Shown: piece after piece, positions 17,825 through 26,259 of the stretch
Layout: each line of letters opens with the position of its first letter
How positions within the stretch are numbered: the stretch's first letter is position 1
From: Chitinophagaceae bacterium
GTDB taxonomy: Bacteria; Bacteroidota; Bacteroidia; Chitinophagales; UBA10324
Direction of reading: 5' to 3'
Assembly (NCBI GenBank): GCA_947469485.1
Contig: CANIPU010000010.1
Span: 39,906-103,905, forward strand
Length of the DNA: 64,000 nucleotides
Made by a program: the position numbers and the translations under genes
Notes under the pieces: generated by a model
Database searches by the model: none
Seen by the model: the letters and a program-made list of their open reading frames with translations, nothing else
Told to the model about the DNA's origin: nothing

Positions 17825-19687
17825 ATGAATAAAAAACGAGTGCCTGAGAAATTATTTACAACAAACCTAATGCACCAATTATGGTTATTTATTATTCCGT
17901 TTTGCTTGTTTATACAAACTTATTGGTTTGATTTTTCATATCATGACGATGACACTATTATTTTATACAATGCAAAAACTTTAGCGCAATTCAATTTCGA
18001 AAAAATATTTTTTACTGATGCGTGGCTGTTAAGCAAACAGATTGAATTGTATCGTCCGTTTCAAACACTCACCTATGCGATTGATTATTTTTTTTCAGGA
18101 ACAAATGCATCGGGTTACCACCTGCACAATGTGTTGATTTTTTGCCTGGGCATTCAATTGTTTTACCTGCTCTTGTTGAGTTGGATGCTGAGTGAGCGTG
18201 CTGCTTTTTTTCTGTCGATGGTTTTTTCGGTGCATTTTTTATTCGCACACACGGTGAGTTGGATACCGGCGCGAGGCGATTTGTATTTGTTTGTGTTTAG
18301 TGTAGCAGCCTTGCTGCTGTTTTATTTATTTATAAAGAAACAAAAAATTATATATGCCATAGGGGCCGCCGCATTATATTTTCTTGCCTTGCTATCAAAA
18401 GAAACCGCTGTTGTGCTTTTGCCATTAATATACCTAACTGCCTTTTTATTCTGGCAACCTGAATGGAAAAAAATAAATTTCTGGTTGCTGTTAATTATTT
18501 CCATGCCACTGTTTGGCTTTTATTGGTGGCTGAGAGCGCAATCCATTAGCCCAATTGTAAATATTTTTTCGTTAGAAGGGTTCATTTACAACCTGCCGAT
18601 TATTCCCGAATCAATATTTAAATTTTTTATTCCGGTAAATTTTTCAGTGATGCCGGCTTTCAGTTTATCGGCAACCATTGGTGGATATTTTTTAATTGCC
18701 CTTCTCACAACTTCAATTTATTTTTTCTGGAATAAAATAAATCGCCCGTTGGTTTTAGCAGGCGCGGTGTTTTTTCTGATGCCTGTGCTACCGTCAGTTA
18801 TTTACAAACCTGCTTTCACAGCTTTTGCTTATGATTATTTAGACCACCGCATGTTTTTTCCATCCATTGGTTTGTTGCTGGTTACTTATTCCATTTTTAT
18901 GGTAATTTTCGAAAAACCCATTTCCGTAAATATTTTTTATGGAATGATTGCTTTGCTGTTCATTATCACTTTTGCGAATGTCACGAATTATAAAAACTAC
19001 ACATCATATTATGAAAATGCCATTACTACAAATCCAAAATCGGGTCTTGCACGCTCCAACTACGGATCTTCATTAGCGAGAGAAAATAAGTATGATCAGG
19101 CATTGATACAATTTAATGATGCTGTAACAATTTCGCCAGATAACATTGAAGTGCGAATGAAACTGGCTGATTCCTATTTGTACTTAAAAAATTATTCGAA
19201 GATGATTGAGCAATGCAATGCAGTTATAAAAATCAATCCGAAGTTTCCTAGATCGTATTACAACATTGCCTTGTATTATGTAGAAAAGAAGAAAATGAAT
19301 GAAGCATTAATTTATGTTTCAAAAGCAGTTACTGCTGATAGTTTAAATGCAGATTCGTATTTATATCGCGGTTTAGTTCTTCAAGCGGCTGGCAACCCAG
19401 TTTCAGCAATGCTTGATTTTAAAAAAGCAACTTTACTAAATCCGCAACTCGCACTTGCCTATTTCAGAATGGGAGTAATCAATGGAGATAAAAATTTATT
19501 TAACGAAGCGCTTGCCGATTTTGATCGTTATGTAAAATTAAATCCAAACGATGGAAACGGATATTTTTATCGCGGTCAGGCTAATTGCATGACCGGAAAT
19601 ATTGGAACAGGATGTGAAGATTTGCAAATCGCAGATAAAATGGGAGTAGCTGAAGCAAAAGGGAAAATTTCTTATTGGTGTAAATAA
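17825..19687 (+). CDS. Polytopic membrane protein with C-terminal TPR repeats
   Basis: A 620-residue protein with two halves. Residues 20-395 hold about ten or eleven hydrophobic segments in a glycosyltransferase-C-like arrangement, with an acidic motif FSYHDDDTIILYN in the first periplasmic loop. Residues 400-610 contain about five or six tetratricopeptide repeats (for example ALIQFNDAVTISPDN, and ALADFDRYVKLNPNDGNGYF). This is the architecture of TMTC-like/O-mannosyltransferase-type proteins, which transfer sugars from a polyprenyl carrier to proteins. No specific catalytic assignment is possible. The gene stands alone and ends 5 bp before the convergent cysteine desulfurase. Confidence 0.75.
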   Translation: MNKKRVPEKLFTTNLMHQLWLFIIPFCLFIQTYWFDFSYHDDDTIILYNAKTLAQFNFEKIFFTDAWLLSKQIELYRPFQTLTYAIDYFFSGTNASGYHLHNVLIFCLGIQLFYLLLLSWMLSERAAFFLSMVFSVHFLFAHTVSWIPARGDLYLFVFSVAALLLFYLFIKKQKIIYAIGAAALYFLALLSKETAVVLLPLIYLTAFLFWQPEWKKINFWLLLIISMPLFGFYWWLRAQSISPIVNIFSLEGFIYNLPIIPESIFKFFIPVNFSVMPAFSLSATIGGYFLIALLTTSIYFFWNKINRPLVLAGAVFFLMPVLPSVIYKPAFTAFAYDYLDHRMFFPSIGLLLVTYSIFMVIFEKPISVNIFYGMIALLFIITFANVTNYKNYTSYYENAITTNPKSGLARSNYGSSLARENKYDQALIQFNDAVTISPDNIEVRMKLADSYLYLKNYSKMIEQCNAVIKINPKFPRSYYNIALYYVEKKKMNEALIYVSKAVTADSLNADSYLYRGLVLQAAGNPVSAMLDFKKATLLNPQLALAYFRMGVINGDKNLFNEALADFDRYVKLNPNDGNGYFYRGQANCMTGNIGTGCEDLQIADKMGVAEAKGKISYWCK

Positions 19688-19692
19688 TTTTT

Positions 19693-20838
19693 TCAGGCAG
19701 TTACAACTGTTACACTTAATAATTCTTTCAACTTACTGATTGCATAATCCACTTCCTCAATGGTGTTGTAATCAGAAAAAGAAAAACGAATACAAACTTT
19801 ATCGGCTCCTACTCCAATTGCATTTAATACATGCGAACCCACATCGCTGCCGCTGCTGCATGCACTTCCACTGCTGGCTGCAATGCCTGCCACATCTAAG
19901 TTGAACAAAAGCAACTCTGATTTATCGTTATGTGGGAACGCAACATTCAATACAGTAAATAAATACCTGCCATCATAATCGCCATTGAATGTTACACCTG
20001 AAAAATTTTCTTTCAGTTGATCAATGAAATATTTGCGGAGCGATTCAATCTTGTTTTTGTTTTCATCAAAATGTTCGTAGGAGAGATCCATTGCTCTTGC
20101 CAAACCAATTATCCCATAAAGGTTCTCGGTTCCGGCACGCATGTTTCTTTCTTGTCCGCCCCCGAAAAGCAACGGATGTAATTTAATCCGGCTGCTGATA
20201 TAAATAAAACCAACTCCTTTAGGTCCGTGAAATTTATGACCGCTTCCCTGCAACATGCTCACCTTTGTTTTCTGCAAATCGAAACGATGGTGACACATGC
20301 TTTGAACAGTATCGGTGTGTAACACTGCACTGTAACGGTTGCAGATTTCAGCCACGGCATCAATGTCCATCATGGTTCCTATTTCGTTATTCGCGTGCAT
20401 GAGGGAAACGAAAACGGGTGCTTCCAAAGTCTTTAATAGTTCTTCGAGGTGATTCAAATCGAATCTTCCGCGTGAATCCACTTTTACATAATGCGCTTTT
20501 ATTTTTCCACTCTTCTCCAATTCTTCCACAGTATGCAACACACAATGATGTTCGATGGGTGAAGTGATAATGTGCTTTGCTCCCGACGCTTCCACGCCTC
20601 TTCTGATAGCGAAGTTGCTGCTCTCTGTTCCGCCCGAGGTAAAAAAGATTTCGCCTGGCGAACAGTTTAAATGTTTCGCAATGGTCTTGCGCGCTTTCTC
20701 AATTGCTGAGCGTGTTTCTCTTCCGAACGAATGAATGGCAGATGGATTTCCGAAATGTGTTTGCATAAACGGAAGCATGGCTTCAATCACTTCAGGTGCG
20801 AGTGGTGTGGTGGCAGCGTTGTCGAAATAAACTCTCAT
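19693..20838 (-). CDS. IscS/NifS-type cysteine desulfurase at the end of the suf operon
   Basis: A 381-residue class V aminotransferase-fold enzyme that uses pyridoxal phosphate to remove sulfur from cysteine as an enzyme-bound persulfide. The N terminus VYFDNAATTPL, the PLP lysine in GSGHKFHGPKG (about residue 205) and the mobile-loop active cysteine in ASSGSACSSGSDVGSHVL (about residue 328) are present; this last pattern is typical of group I IscS/NifS enzymes. It is distinct from the SufS-like enzyme upstream, so the operon encodes two desulfurases. It probably supplies sulfur for tRNA thiolation, thiamine or Fe-S assembly, but sequence alone does not decide which. Confidence 0.93.
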   Translation of the reverse strand: MRVYFDNAATTPLAPEVIEAMLPFMQTHFGNPSAIHSFGRETRSAIEKARKTIAKHLNCSPGEIFFTSGGTESSNFAIRRGVEASGAKHIITSPIEHHCVLHTVEELEKSGKIKAHYVKVDSRGRFDLNHLEELLKTLEAPVFVSLMHANNEIGTMMDIDAVAEICNRYSAVLHTDTVQSMCHHRFDLQKTKVSMLQGSGHKFHGPKGVGFIYISSRIKLHPLLFGGGQERNMRAGTENLYGIIGLARAMDLSYEHFDENKNKIESLRKYFIDQLKENFSGVTFNGDYDGRYLFTVLNVAFPHNDKSELLLFNLDVAGIAASSGSACSSGSDVGSHVLNAIGVGADKVCIRFSFSDYNTIEEVDYAISKLKELLSVTVVTA

Positions 20839-20844
20839 TTAATT

Positions 20845-21392
20845 AAAATCTAAAAATGAAAAATGAAAAACTTCTTTGCAAATGAAAAGTTAAAATCTAA
20901 AAGTGAAAAATCTTAATACAAATTAATAACTAAAATTTAAAATCTAAAATAATTTACGACTTGTTCTCTTTTAAAGTTCTTAAACTTGAAACTAAAAGAC
21001 GAATCAATTCTTCACATTCAAAATTTAATTTGTCAAAATTTTCTTTTGATAAATAGTTTGAATGAAAAAGTAATTCCAACCAGTATCGTGTTTCGTTTGC
21101 TTCTTTTAATGAGATATGAAACTTGTTTATGAAATCAGGTTTGCTCACAGCAAATTCTGATTCACAAATTGAAGCACCTACTGAAGTTCCTGAGCGAAGC
21201 ATTTGTTTACTCATAACAAATTCCTTTTGCTCGACCAATATTTTATAAATCTGAATAACTGACAATGAAAACTGAAATGACTTTTCCTTCAAAATATTTT
21301 TATTCGCCACCGAACTCAATTTTTCATGTTTAGGTTTAATTTTTATCTAACAGAAACTCGATTTTTCATTTTTAGATTTTAGCTTTTCATTT
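20845..21392. repeat. Inverted-repeat-bounded cassette carrying a four-helix-bundle gene
   Basis: The left side holds copies of an AT-rich repeat (20845-20864 and 20880-20912, with a weaker third copy near 20928-20945). The right side holds the inverted copy at 21360-21392, plus a degenerate one near 21319-21350. The arm 20880-20912 matches the reverse complement of 21360-21392 at 31 of 33 positions, and 20845-20864 matches 21361-21380 perfectly over 20 bp. The element begins 7 bp from the desulfurase start codon and ends 6 bp from the sufT stop codon, so it fills the whole junction. In the operon RNA the arms would pair and loop out the four-helix-bundle message. Confidence 0.7.
20954..21310 (-). 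CDS. S23-type four-helix-bundle protein (first copy)
   Basis: A protein of about 118 residues in the four-helix-bundle family that includes 23S rRNA intervening-sequence proteins (TIGR02436/S23) and is related to the Avd protein of diversity-generating retroelements. The signature RSGTSVGASICESEFAVS is followed by DFINKFHISLKEANETRYWL and a final helix ending SLRTLKENKS. I chose the GTG at 21310 (protein ANKNILKEKSFQFS) because family members start similarly; a TTG three codons upstream is the alternative. Positively charged bundle faces in this family suggest RNA or nucleic-acid binding. It sits inside the suf operon between sufT and the second desulfurase, flanked by inverted repeats. Confidence 0.88.
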   Translation of the reverse strand: MANKNILKEKSFQFSLSVIQIYKILVEQKEFVMSKQMLRSGTSVGASICESEFAVSKPDFINKFHISLKEANETRYWLELLFHSNYLSKENFDKLNFECEELIRLLVSSLRTLKENKS

Positions 21393-21397
21393 ATCCG

Positions 21398-21751
21398 TTA
21401 CATAAACCCTAATTCTAATTTCGCCTCTTCACTCATCATCGAAGTTTGATAAGGCGGGTCCCACACTAACTCGACTGATACATCTTTTACTCCGGGAATA
21501 TTTTTGATTTTGGTTTCAACATCTGTGGGAATAGTTCCGGCAGCTGGGCAACTTGGTGAAGTGAGTGTCATGCGTACATACACATTATTCATCACAATTG
21601 ATAGTTCGTAAATCAATCCGAGTTCCCAAACATCAACAGGTATCTCCGGGTCGTAGCAGGTTTTAATGGCTGCGATAACATCTTCTCTTTTTATTTCGGA
21701 GAAAGTGTTTGCAGTAACTGTTGGTTCGATATTTTTTTCTTCAGTCATCAC
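21398..21751 (-). CDS. sufT: SufT-type Fe-S assembly factor (MIP18/DUF59 family)
   Basis: A 117-residue MIP18-family (DUF59) protein involved in Fe-S cluster maturation or transfer. The motifs DPEIPVDVWELGLIYEL (about residues 33-50), MTLTSPSCPAAG with the conserved cysteine (about residue 70) and VELVWDPPY near the C terminus are characteristic. The start codon is directly adjacent to the sufE stop codon, so the two are translationally linked in the suf operon. It lacks the extended N-terminal domain of longer SufT proteins, as is normal for this short Bacteroidota form. The specific client proteins are unknown. Confidence 0.9.
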   Translation of the reverse strand: MMTEEKNIEPTVTANTFSEIKREDVIAAIKTCYDPEIPVDVWELGLIYELSIVMNNVYVRMTLTSPSCPAAGTIPTDVETKIKNIPGVKDVSVELVWDPPYQTSMMSEEAKLELGFM

Positions 21752-22186
21752 TCAGATTTTGTTTCCTGAAAATGCAAGTGCGTAAGTTTTTATTTTACTC
21801 AACATGCTCACCAATCCATTTGCGCGGGTGGGTGTCAGGTGTTCTTTCAGGTTTATTTTGTCAATGAATTCGAGTTTCGCGTTAATGATTTCTTCTGGAG
21901 TTCTGTCGTTCAGCACGCGAAGCAAAACTGCAATCATTCCTTTTGTTATAATCGCATCGCTGTCGCATGTGAAATGAATTTTTCCATTCGCAAAATCTCC
22001 TTTCAGCCAAACCTGGCTCTGGCAACCTTTCACGATGTAATCATCATTCTTGAATTGCGAATCAATGAGCGGCAATGATTTTCCCATATCAATCAGGTGC
22101 TGGTACTTATCCATCCAGTCATCGAACAGTTCAAACTCTTCGATGATTTGTTCTTCTACTTCTGAAATAGAATTTACCTGATTCAT
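21752..22186 (-). CDS. sufE: SufE sulfur acceptor protein
   Basis: A 144-residue SufE family protein. In the SUF pathway it accepts persulfide sulfur from SufS on a conserved cysteine, stimulates the desulfurase and delivers the sulfur to SufBCD. The acceptor cysteine is in DYIVKGCQSQVWLKG (about residue 55), followed by the family segment DSDAIITKGMIAVLLRVLNDRTPEEI and the C-terminal LTPTRANGLVSML. The length is typical. It is immediately downstream of sufS with no gap and directly upstream of sufT. Confidence 0.95.
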   Translation of the reverse strand: MNQVNSISEVEEQIIEEFELFDDWMDKYQHLIDMGKSLPLIDSQFKNDDYIVKGCQSQVWLKGDFANGKIHFTCDSDAIITKGMIAVLLRVLNDRTPEEIINAKLEFIDKINLKEHLTPTRANGLVSMLSKIKTYALAFSGNKI

Positions 22187-23431
22187 TTAGCTTAACATTT
22201 TTTTTGCCTGCTTCACTCCTGCTATTAGCTTGTCAACTTCTTCCATCGTATTGTAAACCGCAAACGATGCGCGAACAGTTCCGGGAATACTAAATCGTTT
22301 CATCAGCGGTTGATTGCAATGATGACCGGTACGAACTGCTATTCCTAATTTATCCAATATCACTCCCACATCGTAAGGATGAATATTGCCGATGAGAAAT
22401 GAAACCGCACTTGCATGATGTTTTGCTTCACCGATTATTCTGATTCCATCAATGGTTTTCAATTGCTGAATGGCGTAGTGAAGTAATTTATTTTCGTGAG
22501 CGGAAATATTTTTCAATCCGATATTTTTCATCCAATCAACTGCTGCACCTAAAACAATTCCGCCTTCAATGTTCGGAGTTCCTGCTTCGAATTTATAGGG
22601 AAGTGTTGTGAAAGTTGTTTGCTCGAATGAAACTTCTTTTATCATTCCGCCACCTGACTGATAAGGAGAAAACTCATTGAAAAATTTTTCTTTGCCATAC
22701 AAAATACCGATGCCGGTTGGTCCGTACATTTTGTGTCCGCTGAAGCAATAGAAATCACAATCCAAATCCTGCACATCAACTTCTGTGTGCGCGATTGCCT
22801 GCGCACCGTCAACTAAAACCGCTGTTCCGTTTTTGTGTGCGATTGAAATAATTTCTTTCACATCATTTACTGTTCCGAGTGTGTTGGATACATGAGTGAG
22901 TGCAAGCAATTTTGTTTTTGCTGTCAGAAAATTTTTCTGTTCTGATAAAATCAATTCGCCGTTATCATCCACCGGAATCACTTTCAGTTTTGCTCCTCGC
23001 TCTTCGCACATCAATTGCCATGGAACAATGTTGCTGTGGTGCTCCATTTCAGTCACCAGAATTTCATCACCTGCATTCACCTGTTTTTTTCCGAAACAAC
23101 TTGCAACCAGATTGATGGATTCGGTTGTACCACGAGTGAAAATAATTTCGTGCGCAAGTTCTGCATTTATAAAATCGGCAATAGTTTTTCTTGAATGTTC
23201 GTAAGCATCCGTTGCTTCCTGACTCAGTGTGTGAACACCGCGATGAATGTTTGCATTGATTTCAGAATAATATTTCTGAATGGCATCAAGAACTGATTTT
23301 GGTTTTTGTGTGGTTGCTCCGTTATCAAAATAAACCAACGACTGATTGTTCACCTTCCGACTGAGAATCGGAAACTCCGAACGAATCTGTTCGACATCAA
23401 TCATTGATTTTTTATTTGCGACTAACGACAT
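22187..23431 (-). CDS. sufS: SufS cysteine desulfurase
   Basis: A group II cysteine desulfurase of about 414 residues that extracts sulfur from cysteine for the SUF machinery and passes it to SufE. Key motifs are VYFDNGATTQKP near the N terminus, the PLP lysine in CFSGHKMYGPTG (about residue 225) and the active cysteine in RTGHHCNQPLMKRF (about residue 370). I start it at 23431 (protein SLVANKKSMIDVEQIR). The longer frame to 23461 would draw its first ten residues partly from an inserted repeat element. It is adjacent to sufE and separated from sufD by that repeat. Confidence 0.94.
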   Translation of the reverse strand: MSLVANKKSMIDVEQIRSEFPILSRKVNNQSLVYFDNGATTQKPKSVLDAIQKYYSEINANIHRGVHTLSQEATDAYEHSRKTIADFINAELAHEIIFTRGTTESINLVASCFGKKQVNAGDEILVTEMEHHSNIVPWQLMCEERGAKLKVIPVDDNGELILSEQKNFLTAKTKLLALTHVSNTLGTVNDVKEIISIAHKNGTAVLVDGAQAIAHTEVDVQDLDCDFYCFSGHKMYGPTGIGILYGKEKFFNEFSPYQSGGGMIKEVSFEQTTFTTLPYKFEAGTPNIEGGIVLGAAVDWMKNIGLKNISAHENKLLHYAIQQLKTIDGIRIIGEAKHHASAVSFLIGNIHPYDVGVILDKLGIAVRTGHHCNQPLMKRFSIPGTVRASFAVYNTMEEVDKLIAGVKQAKKMLS

Positions 23432-23447
23432 TTTCTTTTCCTGATTT

Positions 23448-23607
23448 AACCACAGAGTCACACTGAGTTTTGCTCAGAGTTTCTCAGAGTTTTTTAATTT
23501 CTTCTCTTCCATTTTAACCTCAGTGTTACTCGGAGTTTTTCACTGAGTAACACGGAGTTTTTTTCTGTGTAACTCTGTGGTGTATTTACTCTGTGTTCTC
23601 TGTGGTT
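23448..23607. repeat. 160-bp intergenic repeat with terminal inverted ends
   Basis: The element begins AACCACAGAGTCACACTGAGT and its complement begins AACCACAGAGAACACAGAGT, giving near-matching inverted ends of about 20 bp. The interior consists of variants of the words CTCAGAGTT, TAACACGGAGTT and TAACTCTGTG. I recognise this as the kind of small non-coding repeat common in Bacteroidota genomes. It fills the sufD-sufS junction, 8 bp from the sufD stop codon and about 17 bp from the sufS start codon. The short frame across it is not a gene. Confidence 0.75.
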
Positions 23608-23614
23608 ATTTGTT

Positions 23615-24922
23615 TCACACTGAAAGTTTTTCTTCAATCCATTTATCAATCTGGTTGTGCAAGCCCTCGTGCTTTGTTTGCACCAACACATCTTCGGCAA
23701 ATGCGAGTGTCAGTAATTTTTTTGCTTCTGCTTCACCAATACCCCGCGCACGCAGGTAGAACATTGCATCTTCATCTAACTGCCCTGAAGTAGCACCGTG
23801 ACTGCATTTCACATCGTCAGCAAAAATTTCCAATTGCGGTTTCGCATTCAGTCCGGCATCATCGCTCAGTAAAAGGTTGCGGTTGTTCTGATAGGCATTT
23901 GTTTTCTGCGCATCTTTTCGCACCATGATTTTTCCATTGAAAACTCCTTTGCCGTTTTCGGTCATTATGCCTTTGTAAAATTCATTGCTGAAACAATTCG
24001 GCATCGCGTGGTCAACGAGCGAATGATTATCAATCAACTCATTTTTTGCAGGGAGATACAATCCATACAGGTGCCCTTCTCCATTTTGCGCATTGAAAAG
24101 CATGTGCAGATTATTGCGGATGAGCGCGCCGCTCATACTCACGGTTGTAAAATTGCAGAAGCTGTCTTTCTCCAACACCACCTGCCGGGAATCAATCACA
24201 CTCGCTTCGCTTTTTCCTAACAGAGAAAAATGCTGGATGAGGTGGTACTCGATTCGTGCATTTGGTTTGACAATAATTTCTGCTCCGAGATTTTGCAGTG
24301 AAAATTTTTCTGCTGTTGAAATATGTGTTTCAACAATGTGCGCTTTCGCTCCTTCTTCTGCAATAATTAAAATTCTTGAAGTGGAATAAATTCCTTCTTC
24401 CCGATTATCGTGAACAGAAATAATGTGAATGGGTTTTTCTGTCTGCGAATTTTTTTTCAGATGAATGAACACGCCATCATTTGTGAGCGCCGTGTTCAGC
24501 GCATTGAAAGTTTCTTTTTCTGTGTTTAAATATTTTCCGAAGTGAGAAGAAATTATTTCAGGAAATTTTATTTGTGCTTCCTTCAAACTCAGCAATGAAA
24601 TTCCATCGGGAGTGTTTACCGAATTGCTGATTGGTTTTCCATTCACCAAAATAATTTTGTAAGCATCAATGGGTTCGAGGGAAGCAATTATTTTTTCTGC
24701 TTCGGCAGGAAGAGAAACAGAATCTGCTGAAGAAATTTTTTGAATTTTCTTTAATGAATTCTCCAATGGAGTGAATCTCCACTCTTCATGTTTCACTGAA
24801 GGGAAACCGGATTGAAGAAAATTTTTCCATGATGAATTGCGCAACGGATTTTTATCCAATGATTGCAATTCAGCAGTCAACTTTTCATTCAAAACAGGAA
24901 TATCTAATACTTGCTTGTTCAT
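23615..24922 (-). CDS. sufD: SufD Fe-S scaffold subunit
   Basis: A SufB/SufD family protein of about 435 residues. With SufB and SufC it forms the SufBC2D scaffold on which Fe-S clusters are built in the cytosol. Conserved elements are the early KHEEWRFTPLENSLK segment, the beta-helical core, and the C-terminal ADDVKCSHGATSGQLDEDAMFYLRARGIGEAEA with the conserved His. I start it at 24922 (protein NKQVLDIPVL), because that ATG overlaps the sufC stop codon as TAATG, a translational-coupling arrangement. A longer upstream frame would lie inside sufC. Confidence 0.94.
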   Translation of the reverse strand: MNKQVLDIPVLNEKLTAELQSLDKNPLRNSSWKNFLQSGFPSVKHEEWRFTPLENSLKKIQKISSADSVSLPAEAEKIIASLEPIDAYKIILVNGKPISNSVNTPDGISLLSLKEAQIKFPEIISSHFGKYLNTEKETFNALNTALTNDGVFIHLKKNSQTEKPIHIISVHDNREEGIYSTSRILIIAEEGAKAHIVETHISTAEKFSLQNLGAEIIVKPNARIEYHLIQHFSLLGKSEASVIDSRQVVLEKDSFCNFTTVSMSGALIRNNLHMLFNAQNGEGHLYGLYLPAKNELIDNHSLVDHAMPNCFSNEFYKGIMTENGKGVFNGKIMVRKDAQKTNAYQNNRNLLLSDDAGLNAKPQLEIFADDVKCSHGATSGQLDEDAMFYLRARGIGEAEAKKLLTLAFAEDVLVQTKHEGLHNQIDKWIEEKLSV

Positions 24923-25674
24923 TAATGTGTGGTTTCTTCTTTCACCCAATCGTATCCTTTTTCTTCCAGTTCGAAAGCCAATTCTTTAGTTCCAGACTTA
25001 ACAATTTTTCCATTACTCAACACATGCACAAAATCAGGAACTATGTAATCGAGTAATCGCTGGTAGTGTGTGATGACAATGAATGCATTGTTTTTATTGC
25101 GAAGGGTGTTGACTCCGTGCGCCACAATCCGCAGGGCATCAATATCCAAACCACTGTCTGTTTCGTCGAGTATAGCGAGTTTGGGTTCGAGCATCGCCAT
25201 CTGAAAAACTTCGTTGCGTTTTTTTTCGCCGCCGCTGAATCCTTCGTTTAGTGCGCGCGAGGTGAGTTTGGAATCCATCTCGACGAGTTTCATTTTTTCG
25301 CGCATGGTGGCGAGGAAATCTTTTGCTTCAATGGGTGCGAGCCCTTTTGCTTTTCGTGTTTCGTTCACTGCTGTCTTCAGAAAATTTACCGTGCTCACAC
25401 CGGGAATCTCAACGGGATATTGAAAGGCGAGAAAAATTCCTTCGTGTGCGCGCTCTTCAATTTTCATATCGAGCAGATTTTTTCCTTCGAATAATATTTC
25501 ACCATCTGTAACAGTGTAATCCTGCTTGCCAGCGAGAACAGATGCGAGTGTGCTTTTCCCGGAACCATTTGGTCCCATGATGGCGTGAATCTCTCCGGCA
25601 TTAACTTTTAGCGTTATGCCTTTTAAGATTGCTTTACCGTTGACTGAGGCGTGAAGGTTTTTTATTTCGAGCAT
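24922..25674 (-). CDS. sufC: SufC ABC-type ATPase
   Basis: A 250-residue ABC ATPase that drives conformational changes in the SufBCD scaffold. The Walker [10 protein letters not shown] (about residue 35), the signature [10 protein letters not shown], the Walker [13 protein letters not shown] and the H-loop ITHYQRLL are complete. These exact variants separate SufC from transporter ATPases. Its stop codon overlaps the sufD start codon. Upstream it is separated from sufB by the second four-helix-bundle cassette, an unusual interruption of the normally tight sufB-sufC pair. Confidence 0.97.
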   Translation of the reverse strand: MLEIKNLHASVNGKAILKGITLKVNAGEIHAIMGPNGSGKSTLASVLAGKQDYTVTDGEILFEGKNLLDMKIEERAHEGIFLAFQYPVEIPGVSTVNFLKTAVNETRKAKGLAPIEAKDFLATMREKMKLVEMDSKLTSRALNEGFSGGEKKRNEVFQMAMLEPKLAILDETDSGLDIDALRIVAHGVNTLRNKNNAFIVITHYQRLLDYIVPDFVHVLSNGKIVKSGTKELAFELEEKGYDWVKEETTH

Positions 25675-25680
25675 CTATTT

Positions 25681-26253
25681 TAGTTTGAAAGTTTGGAATG
25701 TTTTGAAGGTTGAGAAAGTTAGTTGCAGGTTTTCCACTTTTTTAGTTTGAATGTTTGGAAAGTGTTAAAGTTTTGAAAGTTGATTTCTGGTTTCCCGCTT
25801 GTCAGTTTGAAAGATTAGAAAGTGTTAAAGTTTCGTTTCAAGTTTTTTCTTTTTACTATTTCTGAGATAAGTAATGAAACCACCAATTACTTTACTCACC
25901 TCTAACACTTCATCATTTAGTTTTTTGAAATCTTCTTCTACTATATAATTCAATCTTCTTGCAAGAGTTATTTGAGTACGCAATTCACCTGATGAAGCTT
26001 TAGCAATTTGAAGAAAGTAGATAAATTGATTATTACTTTCTCTTTCGAATCCTTCAGAAATATTTGATGGAATGGAAACAGCAGCGCGTCTTATCTGGTC
26101 TCGGAGACCATAATCCTTAGCAAATTTTCCATCATCAGAAATTGAATAGATTCGAACACACAAATCCATTCCCTTCTGCCAGGCAACAATCTCTTCAAAT
26201 CTTTCAATCTTAGCCATTACTAACTTTTATACTTTCTAAACTTTAACACTTTC
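25681..26253. repeat. Second inverted-repeat-bounded four-helix-bundle cassette
   Basis: Three direct copies of a unit of about 60 bp (AGTTTGAAAGTTTGGAAAGT-like) start at 25681, 25743 and 25803. The right side carries the inverted core AAACTTTAACACTTTC at 26238-26253. This is exactly complementary to 25758-25773 and to 25818-25833, with further imperfect pairing on both sides. The element starts 7 bp from the sufC start codon and ends 7 bp from the sufB stop codon. The last repeat overlaps the stop codon of the four-helix-bundle gene. The sequence differs from the first cassette but the layout is the same. Confidence 0.68.
25825..26217 (-). CDS. S23-type four-helix-bundle protein (second copy)
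   Basis: A 130-residue member of the same S23/TIGR02436 four-helix-bundle family but of a different subgroup from the copy at 20954. It starts MAKIERFEEIVAWQKGMDL. The core signature is RRAAVSIPSNISEGFERES, followed by QFIYFLQIAKASSGELRTQ and a last helix ending in a lysine-rich tail. Family members bind RNA or interact with nucleic-acid enzymes; no function in Fe-S assembly is known. It is inserted between sufB and sufC and bounded by inverted repeats. The low similarity to the other copy argues against a recent duplication. Confidence 0.9.
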   Translation of the reverse strand: MAKIERFEEIVAWQKGMDLCVRIYSISDDGKFAKDYGLRDQIRRAAVSIPSNISEGFERESNNQFIYFLQIAKASSGELRTQITLARRLNYIVEEDFKKLNDEVLEVSKVIGGFITYLRNSKKKKLETKL

Positions 26254-26259
26254 AAAACT

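Noticed and set aside
23494..23700. 68-residue minus-strand frame between sufD and sufS
   Set aside because: It translates the inserted 160-bp repeat and the end of sufD in another frame; composition is not protein-like.
20845..26253. Diversity-generating retroelement suggested by Avd-like four-helix-bundle proteins
   Set aside because: No reverse transcriptase, template repeat or variable repeat is present in the window; the proteins match the S23/intervening-sequence branch and the repeats are flanking inverted arms.
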